From Myxocyprinus asiaticus (Eukaryota; Chordata; Actinopteri; Cypriniformes; Catostomidae): a stretch of DNA of 64,000 nucleotides. A model generated the notes under the pieces. That model did not search any database. It was not told the origin of the DNA and saw only the letters and a list, made by a program, of their open reading frames with translations. The stretch spans positions 22,805,880 to 22,869,879 of the forward strand of contig NC_059379.1 of assembly GCF_019703515.2 (NCBI RefSeq), written 5' to 3'. Of the stretch, positions 33,342 through 44,900 are shown in pieces (position 1 is the stretch's first letter; the number at the start of each line of letters is the position of its first letter). A program made the position numbers and the translations under genes.

Positions 33342-33720
33342 CTTAAAACAATATCACTTTCTTAGCACCTAGAAAACGCTGGTCACAGAAGTCAGCTTTA
33401 CTGGAGCTTCCACTTAATCAAACTTCCACTTGGAGACTGTCACCGCGACAATTTGTAGCCCAACAGGGAATTCTGCAACTTTTTACCCCAGTCACAAGGT
33501 CCGTCCTATGATTACAAAGTTACTTAACTAATCCCGCCTCTAATTGAAATATTTACGCTGAGATCAGAGATTTCGACCAATGAATAGCATTTCAACGTGC
33601 ATATTGATTAATAGTCAATGAGCCGCGCTACCTTATTGGTCATTCCAGCTGTGCGTCTTGACTCCGCTAGCCAATAGAAATGAAGACGAGTTATCTAAGA
33701 TAGGCCAAAACAGCTGCGCA
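33342..33720 (-). promoter_or_regulatory. Promoter region of tef beta exon with CCAAT boxes
   Basis: Three CCAAT boxes lie upstream of the beta first exon: CCAAT at 33577-33581, ATTGG at 33635-33639 and CCAAT at 33671-33675. This NF-Y-type spacing (about 35-60 bp) fits a TATA-less promoter firing leftwards. Position and motif only. Confidence 0.45.
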
Positions 33721-34052
33721 CGGTTGTATTATGAAAGTGAACAAAAATGCAGTTTAAACGTTGCTATCAGTGCTGTTCACATTGCATTGTCAGAGGTTTA
33801 TGTCGTTGTTTGTCTAATGGAATACTACAAATAAACCTCAGACACTAACATAACTCAATACAAAATTATATAAGTTCCTTTATTTTTGCACGTTTGCCAC
33901 AGAAGCCATTGGAAGAGAGTGGTTCACCAAACTGCCTTTTTTATCGCCACTCGGTAAAAGTTCATTCATGAAAAGGTTGAGTCTAGGTCATGGTCTGTTA
34001 AACCCTGAGGCCTCTCTGCCAACAGACGCTAAACTGATTGCTGGCATGATTA

Positions 34053-34891
34053 TTAAAGGGACAGTTCACAAAATAATAATAATAATAATTCTCTCTCCTC
34101 TGCTGAACACAAATGAAGATTTTTAGAAGAATAGTTCAGCTCTGTAGATCCATTCGGTGCAAGTAAATGGTGGCCAAAACTTTGAAGCTCCAAAAAGCAC
34201 ATAAAGGCAGCATAAAAGTAATCCATAAAACTCCAGTGGTTTAATCCATGTCTTTAGAAGCAATATGATAGGTGTGAGAAACAGATCAATATTTAAATCC
34301 TTTTTTTTTTTTTCACTATAAATCTACTTTCAATAGCCCTCCTATGAACGTTAAGGAGAGTTCTTCTGTTTGTTTGTTTTTTGCCAATTCACGTTCTTTG
34401 TGCATATCGCCACCTACTGGGCTATTGTGCAAATGATTTATTTTCCTTTGACTCATCCCTCCCTTCTTTTTTCTTTCTCCACCCTGTCCAGTAGGTGGCG
34501 ATATGTACGAAGAATGCAAATCAAAAAAAAAAAAAAAAGAACTCAGTCCTCTCGTGAACACACATATGAGGGCTGCTTGAAAGTAGATATATAGTAAAGC
34601 AAAGACTTAAAAAGTGAACTGTTTCTAAACCACACCTATTAAATTGCTTCTGAAGATATGAATTTAACCACTAGAGTATGTATTACTTTTACGCCAACTT
34701 TATATGCTTTTTAGAGCATCAAAGTTCTGGCCAACATTCAATTGCATTGTGAGGACCTACAGAGCTGAGATATTCTTCTAAAAATCTTCATTTGTGTTCT
34801 GCAGAAGGAAAAAAGTCATACACATCTGGGATGGCATGAGGGCGAGTAAATAATGAGAGAATTTTCATTTTTGGGTGAATTATCCCTTTAA
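34053..34891. repeat. Large palindromic TTAA element, complete
   Basis: 839 bp flanked by TTAA, starting TTAAAGGGACAGTTCAC and ending GGGTGAATTATCCCTTTAA. The two arms are long inverted repeats (TTTTTAGAAGAATA.TTCAGC; AGCTCCAAAAAGCACATAAA; AAAGT.ATCCAT) meeting near 34450. Each arm carries CCAGTAGGTGGCGATATG near the centre: minus strand at 34403-34420, plus strand at 34488-34505. No coding capacity. Family copies are at 18829-19452 and, in a shorter form sharing the ends, 39176-39444. Confidence 0.88.
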
Positions 34892-37419
34892 TTCAGCATT
34901 AACAGTGATTTATGAGTGAATAATCAAAGTTAAGATCACTTTAGCTTTCAATATTAACAGTGATAAAAGAGATCCCAAGACCTTTAGAGCATATTAAGTT
35001 GTTACACGTTTAAATATACAAACAGTAGAATGAAAATGTATTGATTAGGAAATCGCATTAGAAACAATTGACGCCTCGTAAGACTGTCTCCCCAATCAGC
35101 TGCTAAGTTTCACTCTTATACTTTCAGCAGTTACATCAAGTAACAGGCCATCACAGTGGACTGAAACTACCAAGACAACTGAAAGCAAACAAAGGTGTTT
35201 AAACCCAGAGGCCTCTGATGGGTGAAGAGGCACATTAATAAACCTCTGTAACCCATGTTTGAGCAATAGCTCTTAAATTGTTACTTTCTGATGCTTGACA
35301 TCTCCACAGATTGCATCACACTTCCGTTCATGCCATAAGCTAGACTAAATATGGCACCATTATGTTATAAAACATGTAACATATTAAATATCTGACCAAA
35401 GTGTGGTGGCTAGAGCTGAAGTGCTCAGGAATACTTCCTCAGGCAGATTCACCCTGTGCCTGTCAGTGAAGATGCTAAGGTGAGTTATATTTCACAGTCC
35501 TTCATCAGCATACTAAAGAGTTTTTACATCAGCATAGCCCAACAACAGCATACTTACATGTACACCTGAATGGCAGCTTAAATGCATAAGTATTAAAAGC
35601 AGCAGCAAGTGAAAAGTAAAAGGTAATTCAAGTCAATTAAATCACACTCATTTTCTAAAACGGTCTATTTATTGTTAAACACTTTCATGAGATTTGGTCC
35701 ACTGTGATCATATTTCACTTCCAACCAGGGAGAAAAAGGATAAACAAAACAAACAAATGTAAAAATACAGTACAAAAAGAGGCATTGTTGTTTTTTCTTT
35801 TCATTTTTTCCAAAACCCTGATTTGGATCAGAAAATAAACCCATCTTAACAGAAATGTCTTGACGGCTACAAATCCAATGTTTGATAAATCCCACATTGT
35901 CCTTTTAGGCTGAATATGGATTATTATGAACATGCTGCTGTTTTTCAACTTCACCCAGAAAGTGTGAAACACAAAGTTCCTTCAAACACATTCAATCTTT
36001 CTAAGTCCAGAGAGCCCAGAACATTCCAGTTTCAGGATAACGTAAACTCAAACAGAGCAGGAGGATGCAGAGTATATTACCCCAGCCTTTAGACAGTGAA
36101 TGGCCAGTACCAACCCTTTGATATAACCGATTGCAAACCTCATCTCATGTTTGAGCACAAGAGACTGTCAACTGAGATTTTCTGGTCTCAATTTGCGTTC
36201 TCTCTCTCTGTGGTTATGCACACTACCTCAGCTCTACCAACTGTAGGCTATGGATGCTAATAACTCTCACAGCCATCTGAAAATGATGCTGTACATTTCA
36301 GATGAGAGTTGTGTACAAAACAAAGTATGTTTGTCTCCGTTTTCACAAAACAACCAAAGAAAATTCACAATACACTTTCATCCCCTTGCATCTATTTAAG
36401 TTGTCTAGCAGTGTATATAAATATCATTAAACCGAATAAGTAGGATTATTTGTTAAGGTATTTATAATTGTATATATGTTCATACTGTATAAGGCGCTAT
36501 GCAGACAATCATAAATATCCATGTATGCTTTGTGTTCTGTCGCAGTACAGCTGACGTGGTATAGCTATATCAAAAAGATCAAGAGAGCAGTGGAGTGTTT
36601 TTGCTATAACCACTCCATAAATCCTACACCTCTCAAAAGAGAATCACAGGTTCTCTCAGACATCGTTTTTCAAAATAGAGAGGACCTCGAAGACAAACAT
36701 TTACACATTTGTTGTTGTTGTTCAACCTGAAGACAAATGACAACTACCCTAGGATCTCCAGCAGGTAACATTAAATAATCAAATTCCTCTATTCTGGACA
36801 GTTCACGAAGCATACAAAGACATAATTCACTGTTAAGTATTATATTCATACATGGATACATATAAAGTGTTATACATCGCAATTAACATATACATATATC
36901 AATAGCATATAGTAGAATAGAAGTAGTCATAATGGCAATCATTATTATCACTGTCATCATCATAATAATAGCAGTAGTAATAATATGATCCCTCAGTAAA
37001 GCGTACAACTAGGTCACTCCAGAATGTGCCTATTAAATCTCCATTCCAGCTGGAATCAGTTTTTGCCCAAATCTGCTCTTCATACCTTATTTTTTTAAAT
37101 GATGACATCCAAATCAAAGTACTTGATTCTATTTTCCGTAACACATCATCTCTGGGTGCTTACAAGTTTCCCATCAATTATTTTTCTTTAGGATTTAAGG
37201 CAGTTTGGGACAGCAAATTCCCATCTTGATCTCACAAAACTGACATTCCTGGAGTGACTCGCATAAGAAAAAAAAAATCTCTAGCCATCTAATCAGCAAT
37301 ACGTGTCATAAAGCATAGCTCAATAACAAGAGGTTCTATGTAATCAATACAAGGTAAGGTTATACTTAATTAAGCTTAACTGCTAAGTTATCAATAATCA
37401 TTATTAGTATGCCAATATA

Positions 37420-37455
<36 letters not shown>

Positions 37456-37462
37456 TATAAAT

Positions 37463-37505
<43 letters not shown>

Positions 37506-38300
37506 TGAGTGTATTTATATATATATAATGTCCTCTAAAATTAAGGACGAGGCTTACTAAGGGTAGCACAGCATGTCTTGACAGTATATATTTAGACTGG
37601 ATATAACTATGCATAGGCAGGGCAAGTAGAGCTCTTTTGCCTATTTTCTTGCTAATTTGTCTCCATGCTTCTATTAATAAATGTTACATATGGAGAACTG
37701 TTAGGTTACTGGCCTGTTGAACTGTGGGGTTCCTTTGAGAGTGTTTATGGATTTCATAGTTTATGTATTTCAAATCCCAATCTATAAGCTCGAATGAAAT
37801 AACATGGAAGTCTATTCCAACCATTAATCACTCATCTTAATATTCTCAACCAAAGCAAAAAAAATTTATCAAATGAATACAATCACAGTTGAACTGGAAC
37901 CAAACTGTTTTAATCTAAATGGTCACATCATGCAGGACAGGGACTGCATATTTCGTGCAAACAGCCCTCCTGTTGTTGCTTTCTCCTCTTTACCAAACAC
38001 TGCCCCACTGTTACTCAGTGCAAACCAAACAAATAAGGAATGAGTGCATGTCAGTGCAAGATCTGTAACTGGGATTATGCAAGAAAGATCAGGTGTTGCT
38101 GGGGGCGGGTTTTAAAGTCAGTACTTAATTGCCTTGGCGTATCAAATACATTCTACATCTGACAAATTTCAATTTTCCTGTAAATGGCCATTGTTGGCTA
38201 TACATTCAAACTCATCTACCAATATGGCAGGAGTACAGAGTTAAGCACACTTCATAAATCCTGACAAAACTCATAAATCTGCCATCTGACAATGCATACC
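34892..38300 (-). other. Probable zc3h7b 3' UTR and spacer
   Basis: No coding exon recognised. A TTTATT at 35668-35673 (AATAAA on the minus strand) could be the zc3h7b polyadenylation signal. The stretch includes (TA)n at 37422-37452 directly beside (GT)n at 37464-37500, and a run of AAT/CAT-type trinucleotides at about 36936-36985. The zinc-finger exons expected at the C-terminus of zc3h7b are not found here. Confidence 0.4.
37422..37500. repeat. (TA)n and (GT)n microsatellites
   Basis: About 15 TA units are followed after a short spacer by about 18 GT units. Confidence 0.95.
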
Positions 38301-38386
38301 TCACTGAAACATGAGCAGCATCTTGATTGGTGGTTTGACTTGACAGTGGGGGAACCAGTCCTTCTTGGCCAAGAATTTTTCAAGCA
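38301..38386 (-). other. Candidate terminal coding exon of unknown identity
   Basis: On the minus strand a strong acceptor (pyrimidine tract ending CCCACAG at 38387-38393) opens a frame LEKFLAKKDWFPHCQVKPPI.. that ends MLLMFQ and a stop at 38301-38303 (27 residues after a split codon). It looks protein-like, but I do not recognise it, and it does not match the C-terminus of ZC3H7B that I know. The plus strand is also open here, which weakens the call. Confidence 0.3.
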
Positions 38387-38588
38387 CTGTGGGAACAGTG
38401 AGGTTGGAGGGAAAAGATGTGACATTTCACCTGCAACTCCTCATAAATGTAATTAAAGAACTCAAAAACTGCCCTTACTTAAGTTAGCTGTAATAGTACC
38501 AGTGTGCACTTTCACATACATGACACCCTATGAGTCTGTGCCGAATGTCATGTCAGTGAGTGTGCAAGTGTGTTTGTTAATAAGTGAT

Positions 38589-38591
<3 letters not shown>

Positions 38592-38648
<57 letters not shown>
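38592..38648. repeat. (GT)n microsatellite
   Basis: About 28 GT units, directly downstream of an open minus-strand frame. Confidence 0.95.
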
Positions 38649-38651
<3 letters not shown>

Positions 38652-38689
38652 CAACAATCACTGTGTTAGTCCTATAATCAGACACTCCG

Positions 38690-38841
38690 CCCTGCAGGGC
38701 AATAGAGCCTGGTACTTCCCAGGGTGGCACTGAAAGAGCGGGGAAGAACGGGGACATCTGAACAGGAAGTCTCATCCAGACAACCACATTGCCTGCAAGG
38801 TCACAGATCGCCTCCACCACCAGACAGCCGCCGCCCAACCT
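38690..38841 (-). other. Open minus-strand segment, possible exon
   Basis: After an acceptor-like AATAG (38842-38846) one frame stays open: LGGGCLVVEAICDLAGNVVV and WMRLPVQMSPFF, ending PWEVPGSIALQ. It would need a two-base carry-over from the preceding exon, whereas zc3h7b exon 20 leaves none; in the zc3h7b frame it stops after 12 codons. No good GT donor follows. GC content is higher than in nearby intron. I do not recognise the peptide. Confidence 0.25.
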
Positions 38842-38995
38842 ATTAGCAAAGAGCACAAACTAATCTGATGATGCACTTCACAAGCAAGGAGGACCAAAAA
38901 TGATAATTCTGAAACCTTTTTTGCTTTCCATTTTCCAGTCATTTTACCACTTAATCACTCACAAAACAAAATCACTTTCTAAGGCAGCCACCCAC

Positions 38996-41900
38996 CATTG
39001 ACTCAGAATAGTCAGTTGACATGGCGATCTGTTTTTCCTCTGGGGGAGGAGTCAAGAGGGTGCCATCTGCTCGCCGGTTCTGATTGGTCAACGATAGCCA
39101 CATCTCGTACATCTGCTGCATATCTCTCACTTATTGAACAAAGATACAGAGCTCACATGAAAAACAATGGACCACTAAAGGGATAGTTCACCCAAAAATG
39201 AAAATGATGTCATCTGTCAAAACTCACCATAATGTTGTCCCAAACCCATTCAAACTTCTTTCTTTAGTAGAATACATGTTAGTCTCAGTCACCATTCACT
39301 TTCATTGCATCCATTTCCCATACAATGAAACTAAATGTTAACATCTCCTTTGTGTTTCGACAAAACAAATAGTCATATAGGTTTGGAACAACATAAGGTG
39401 AGTAAATGAAGACAGAATTTACATATTTAGGTGAACTATCTCTGTTGTCTCAACTACATTGTCTCTGATAACACTGGATAAAATCCACAGCAGAACACAT
39501 GCATAAAGAATCCATGAATTATTTAGCTGAGAAAGAAGCAGACAAGGTCAGATTCTCACAACTGTTGTTTTTCATGTAGGTCCACACATCCCTCTCCTCC
39601 AAACTGTGTGCAAAAGAACAGTTCCCAATATAGTGGCACTTCTTCTGTTTCATGACATGAACGCACATCTGCAGGAACAAATGGATAGTCAAAAATACAA
39701 ATAAGAATGACCCAAAGGTAGCATATGGTAACACTCAAATTTCTCAATTAATTTGAAAGCCATTTTAAAAAGAAATGGTCCATCTTCTTTATTAAAAAGA
39801 AAACAATTTTGTAGGTTGTGAACTATTCAGTCTCAATAAAACTAATTTAATCTTTCAAAACCCTTTTCTTATTAAAGGAGTAACTTACGTCATATTGTTG
39901 GGGGTAGGTGCGAGAAAAAGGTAGTGGTCGCACTACTACCCACTTTTTCTTCTCAAATGATTTCACTAGCAACACCCTGCGTTCTTTTGTCCAGCTGTGA
40001 GTCCAGATAAAGAACAGACACAGTAGAAAGAAGCATTATACATGGACCTTGAAGTAAACAGTCAAGCTGCTGTGCACTGATGAATAAAAGTATTCATATT
40101 GTAACTGTTCCAGTAGAAGCTACAGGCATGTACATTTTTGTTGAGAATGTTTCCTGCATCCTGGCTGTAAGATAATCCCTGCTTATATAAGGGAAGCTAA
40201 CCTGTGCCTGGCTTTGGCAGTGCAGTACTTTAGTGATTTGTCTGGCTCATTGACCTGCCCCTCCCTCCAACACTGTCCACACACAAACTTCATCTTCAGA
40301 TTGAGGCCACGCCCTCGACCACATCCTACTAGTCCCCCTCCTCCTGTGCCTCCTCCACCAATACTGTCTCCTCCACCACTGACCACAGCACTAGTGCTGA
40401 CAGCACTGCTGTTGCTGCTGCTACTAGTGGGCTGGTGGGGTCCAAGCATGGGCTGAATGAGATTGGGTAAAAAGAGAAAGAGAAATTAGGCAGAAAGAAT
40501 GACAAGGAACATAGTGCTTGTATCAAAAACTATTAACACTTTATTCCCTAAAACAAGAACAATCACCTCAAATTACATTCGGCACAAGAGAAATCAGTAA
40601 AAAAAATAAAGGATACGATTTTGGCAAGGATGAGTGTTTGTGAGACAAGCGCACAGCCAGTTTTCCAATCTATACAGTGTTCTTCAGAGCCTCACCTTCT
40701 GTCTCTGTGCATTCTGTTCCAAACGGTGCCAGTGTCTTTTAGACTCCTGCACCATCTCTTCATGGGTAATACCTAACACAACACATAAGGACAAAAAAAA
40801 ATCTTATAGTCAGTGTCAAAGTTTTGGCTAAGAAATTTTGGTGCCAGCCAACATGTCCGGGAATTATAAAGTTTACCGGACAAATTGGAAAAACACTGAC
40901 CATCTCTTTTTGATGTTTATTTTGCGATGTAACGTGATGGACTATGCATAATGTTCAATATAATAGTGACACAATCAAGTCAAGTGAACAATAAATGTTT
41001 GTTCATTGTAGCTGCTTTTCCATGAAAGAAAAATAGCAGTCATGGAATTAGCATCAAATAAAAAAAAACATCCAAAACAAAAACAGAGGGCAAAGCAAAA
41101 TGCTAAACTGCTATTTGCCACATACACTCACTCACTTTATTAGGAAAATTTGTACACCTACTTATTCATGAGATTATCTAATCAGCCAATCATGTGGCAG
41201 CAGTGCAATGCATAAAATCATGGAGTTTCAGTTACTGTTCACATCAGCCATCAGAATGGGGAAAAAAATTTGATTTTGACCGTGGCATGATTGTTGGTGC
41301 CAGACGGGCTGGTTTGAGTATTTCTGTAACTGCTGATCTCCTCGGATTTTCACACAGAACAGTCTCTAGAGTTTACTCAAAATGGTGCCAAAAACAAAAA
41401 ACATCCAGTGAGCGGCAGTTCTGTGGACAAAAATGCCTTGTTGATGAGAGAGGTCAACAGAGAATGGCCAGACTGGGTCGAGCTGACAGAAAGGCTACGA
41501 TAACTCAGATAACCCCTCTGTACAACTGTAGTGAGCAGAATAGCATATCAGAATGCACAACATGTCGAACCATGAAACAGATGGGCTACAACAGCAGAAG
41601 ACCGCGTCGGGTTCCACTTCTGTCAGCCAAGATCAGAAAGCTGAGGCTGCAGTGGGCACAGGCTCATCAAAACTGAAAACTGGAAAAACTTAGCCTGGTC
41701 TGATGAATCTCGATTTCTTCTGAGGCACACAGAAGCAGCCTGACAGCCTGAATCCATGGACCTAACCTGCCTTGTCAACAGTTCAGGCTGGTGGCAGTGG
41801 TGTAATGGTGTGGGTAATGTTTTCTTGGCACACTTTGGGCCCGTTTATACCAATCAACCATCGTTTGAATGCCACAACCTGTTTCAGTATTGTTGCTGAC

Positions 41901-44900
41901 CATGTGCATCCCTATAAGGCCACAATTTACCCATCTTCTAATGGCTACTTCCAGCATGATAATGCACCATGTCACAAAGCTAATGTCGCCTCAAACTGGT
42001 TTCATGAATATGCCAATGAGTTCACTGTTCTTCAGTGGCCTTCCAGTCACCGGATCTGAATCCAATAGAACACCTTTGGGATGTGGCAGAACAGGAGATT
42101 CGTAGCATGAATGTCTGAAAAACAAATCTGCAAAAATTGCATGATGCAATCACGTCAACATGGACCAGAATCGCAAAGGAGTGTTTCCAAAATCTTGTGG
42201 AATCCATGCCATAAAGAATTGAAAGCAAAGGGAGCCCCTACCCAGTATTAATACTATGTTCCTAATAAAGTGCTCAGTGAGTGTATCTTTACGCTTACAA
42301 AGAATTAGTAAAATAACCTAACAATTTTCATAATTTCTCACCATGGCTAATTTCTTTCTCTTTATTATTATGACTATTTTCCTCAGATTTTACTTAACAC
42401 AGAAGCGTTTTACTGCCAACGTTAAGTCAAACGTGTGCAGCATTTCTCAACAGTTTGAGATGCACATAAGCCTGGTGTTCTTCTCCTCCATAAGACGGCA
42501 ACGCAAGGCTGTTGTACACTTGTGGCATCAACTAATGATGTGTTAATATTTTCGCCGGACATCGTGTCTGACAATTTTTTTATTTGTCTGATATTGGGAT
42601 GTTTTAACAGTCAAAAACCGGTATTTACTGGCTAATTGAAACTGTGGGAAAGGTTGATTTCAATTGTCTGTCTCCAATGACGTGTACAAGTGTCAGAAAT
42701 TGAACAAGGCTCGGGAAAAAAATGCCACAAAAAGTGAACATAATTCCTCAGATATTCCAAACATGGGGGTTAATAATGCCCCAGCAGCAAATTCCTCTGT
42801 TTTTTTCCATCTCCATTTCCAGAACATACAAAATCGTAATAAAGATTACATGCAATAAATGACTACTTAGTTGCGTGTCTTATTTACCTGTGTCCTGTTG
42901 AAGCACCCAACACTTGAGCTCAATGACTGAGTGTGCAAAAGAGCAACTGTCCTCCCGCTGGCAGCCATAACGCACCTCATGGCGGCACACGTCAAACTGG
43001 CAAAGCGGATGAAGAGGACGTACTTTACTGTAGCGCACGTTTGCTGAGCGAACCACGTGCACCAGGCACCTGTTTGGTTAGACAGTGTCAAAACAACAGA
43101 CAAGACTATGAGAGGGGGCATCTGCAATGGTCAACACTTAAGTGCAGCAAAATCATATTAGTCATCCAAGTCCAAGTGCAGAGAGGGATAAAAGGAACAG
43201 AAATCAAGAGAGGATGACTCACTTGTTATCATCAAAGGGATGTCGTGCAGTGAGGTTGGAACACACAGCCAGATTCTCTTTGCTTCGCTTGCTAATGATA
43301 CGAGGCTTACTGTCAAAACATTCCTACAGCAAACAAGGGGCCAGAATAATTGCTTGGACAACATATCCAAACAGCAATGCAAAATGCCTGGGTATGATGG
43401 GATAATGGTGCATTTTACCTCACAGAGGAACATAAACATGCCCATATGGAGCTGAAGCAGACGGGTGACACTGAGGGCCCGCCGTTCGTTGGTCCCCAGA
43501 GGGTCAAACAGAAGCTCTCGGCTTAGGGCTCCCTTCCTCTCTTGGGTCCACACATCTATCTCTTCCTGGCAATAAGCAAAAGTGCAGTTCTCGCCATACT
43601 GGCACTCCTGACGCTCCTGCACCTCTACAAAAAATAGAATGACATTGAGGTCAGGAGTGAAGAAAACAATATGCTGCAAAGCTTCTGTATGCTGAAGAAA
43701 AAAAACAAAAAACAACCTAGAGCAGAGTTTGCATAATGCATCATACATTTGATTTGGAAAACAAATCATTCTTTAATAAAAACAGATTCATACCTTTGCA
43801 GAGGACAAACGCCCCAAGGAAGTTATTACGAGCAGGGCGGGGTCGCACCCTCTTCCAGGTGGGGTCGTCTGAAATTTTGAGGCGACAGAGCAGCACATCT
43901 CGCTTACAGCGATGAGCTGCATCAGGCTGATAATGGTAGTCTATGACCCGAGGCCCTAAAAGGTATAACATGTTTTTTATAGCATTAGGTTTGAAATGTA
44001 TCTTGTTTCTCCACAGCACACATTAATAGATGCAGTTAAAGAGTACAGTACCTACGCGACTGTAGCAGGCATTACAGGCCTGTCTAAACTCATGTGTGGC
44101 AGCCAGAGGGTTCCGTGACAGCAAAGAGAGGTTGGTACCTGCTGGACCATTCTATAGGGGAAATTTTCAGAGCAAACTTTGAATAGTTGGAAGGAATTTT
44201 CAAGAAATATACAAAGAACAGTTAATGAGTAAGAATTTAAGCTCAAGGGTGAAACTTATAAATTTGCAGGAATAGAACAGATAAGACTCACTGCATTGAT
44301 GGAATTATAGTTCCGCAAACCAGAGATGAAACTGTGAGAGACTCGTCCACCTAAGATTTTAGGAAAAACAATGAAAATAAAAATTAAACAAAAATTACTG
44401 GTGACTCTTCACAAATGTCAATACCAAACTGATGAATAGCAAATATTGTCATGTGAAAAAATTCTGCATAATTCAACTACAGTAAAAAAAAAAAAACATA
44501 GATAGTTCTGATTCTGATTAGACGAGCCTTTCTGAAACTGTTGTAAAATGACTTCAAATGCACATCTGTGACAACACATTCTATATTAATCTGCAAAGTT
44601 GCTATGTTGCTTGGCAACCAAAAACAGACTACGGTTAAGTCCCCGTCATACTCGCGGTGATGTGCTGCTTCGTTCTTTGCTCTGAGCCAAAAATAAGTTC
44701 GAAACTACCTTCACGCTGTGGACATACTGATATGCCTCTGTGCTCATGAAACTCCAACACAAATACATTAAAAATATATCCGTAATACACCTCTGGCCAT
44801 CTTCTAATGTCATTCACCCATCGTGTTATAGTTAAGGTGAGCTAGTTAATGTTATCCTATTGGACTGAAACTTTCTGACTTTGTTCACACAGTGTATTAA

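Noticed and set aside
40214..40456. Proline-rich 80-codon plus-strand frame
   Set aside because: It is the antisense shadow of the Ser/Gly-rich zc3h7b exon 40202-40452.
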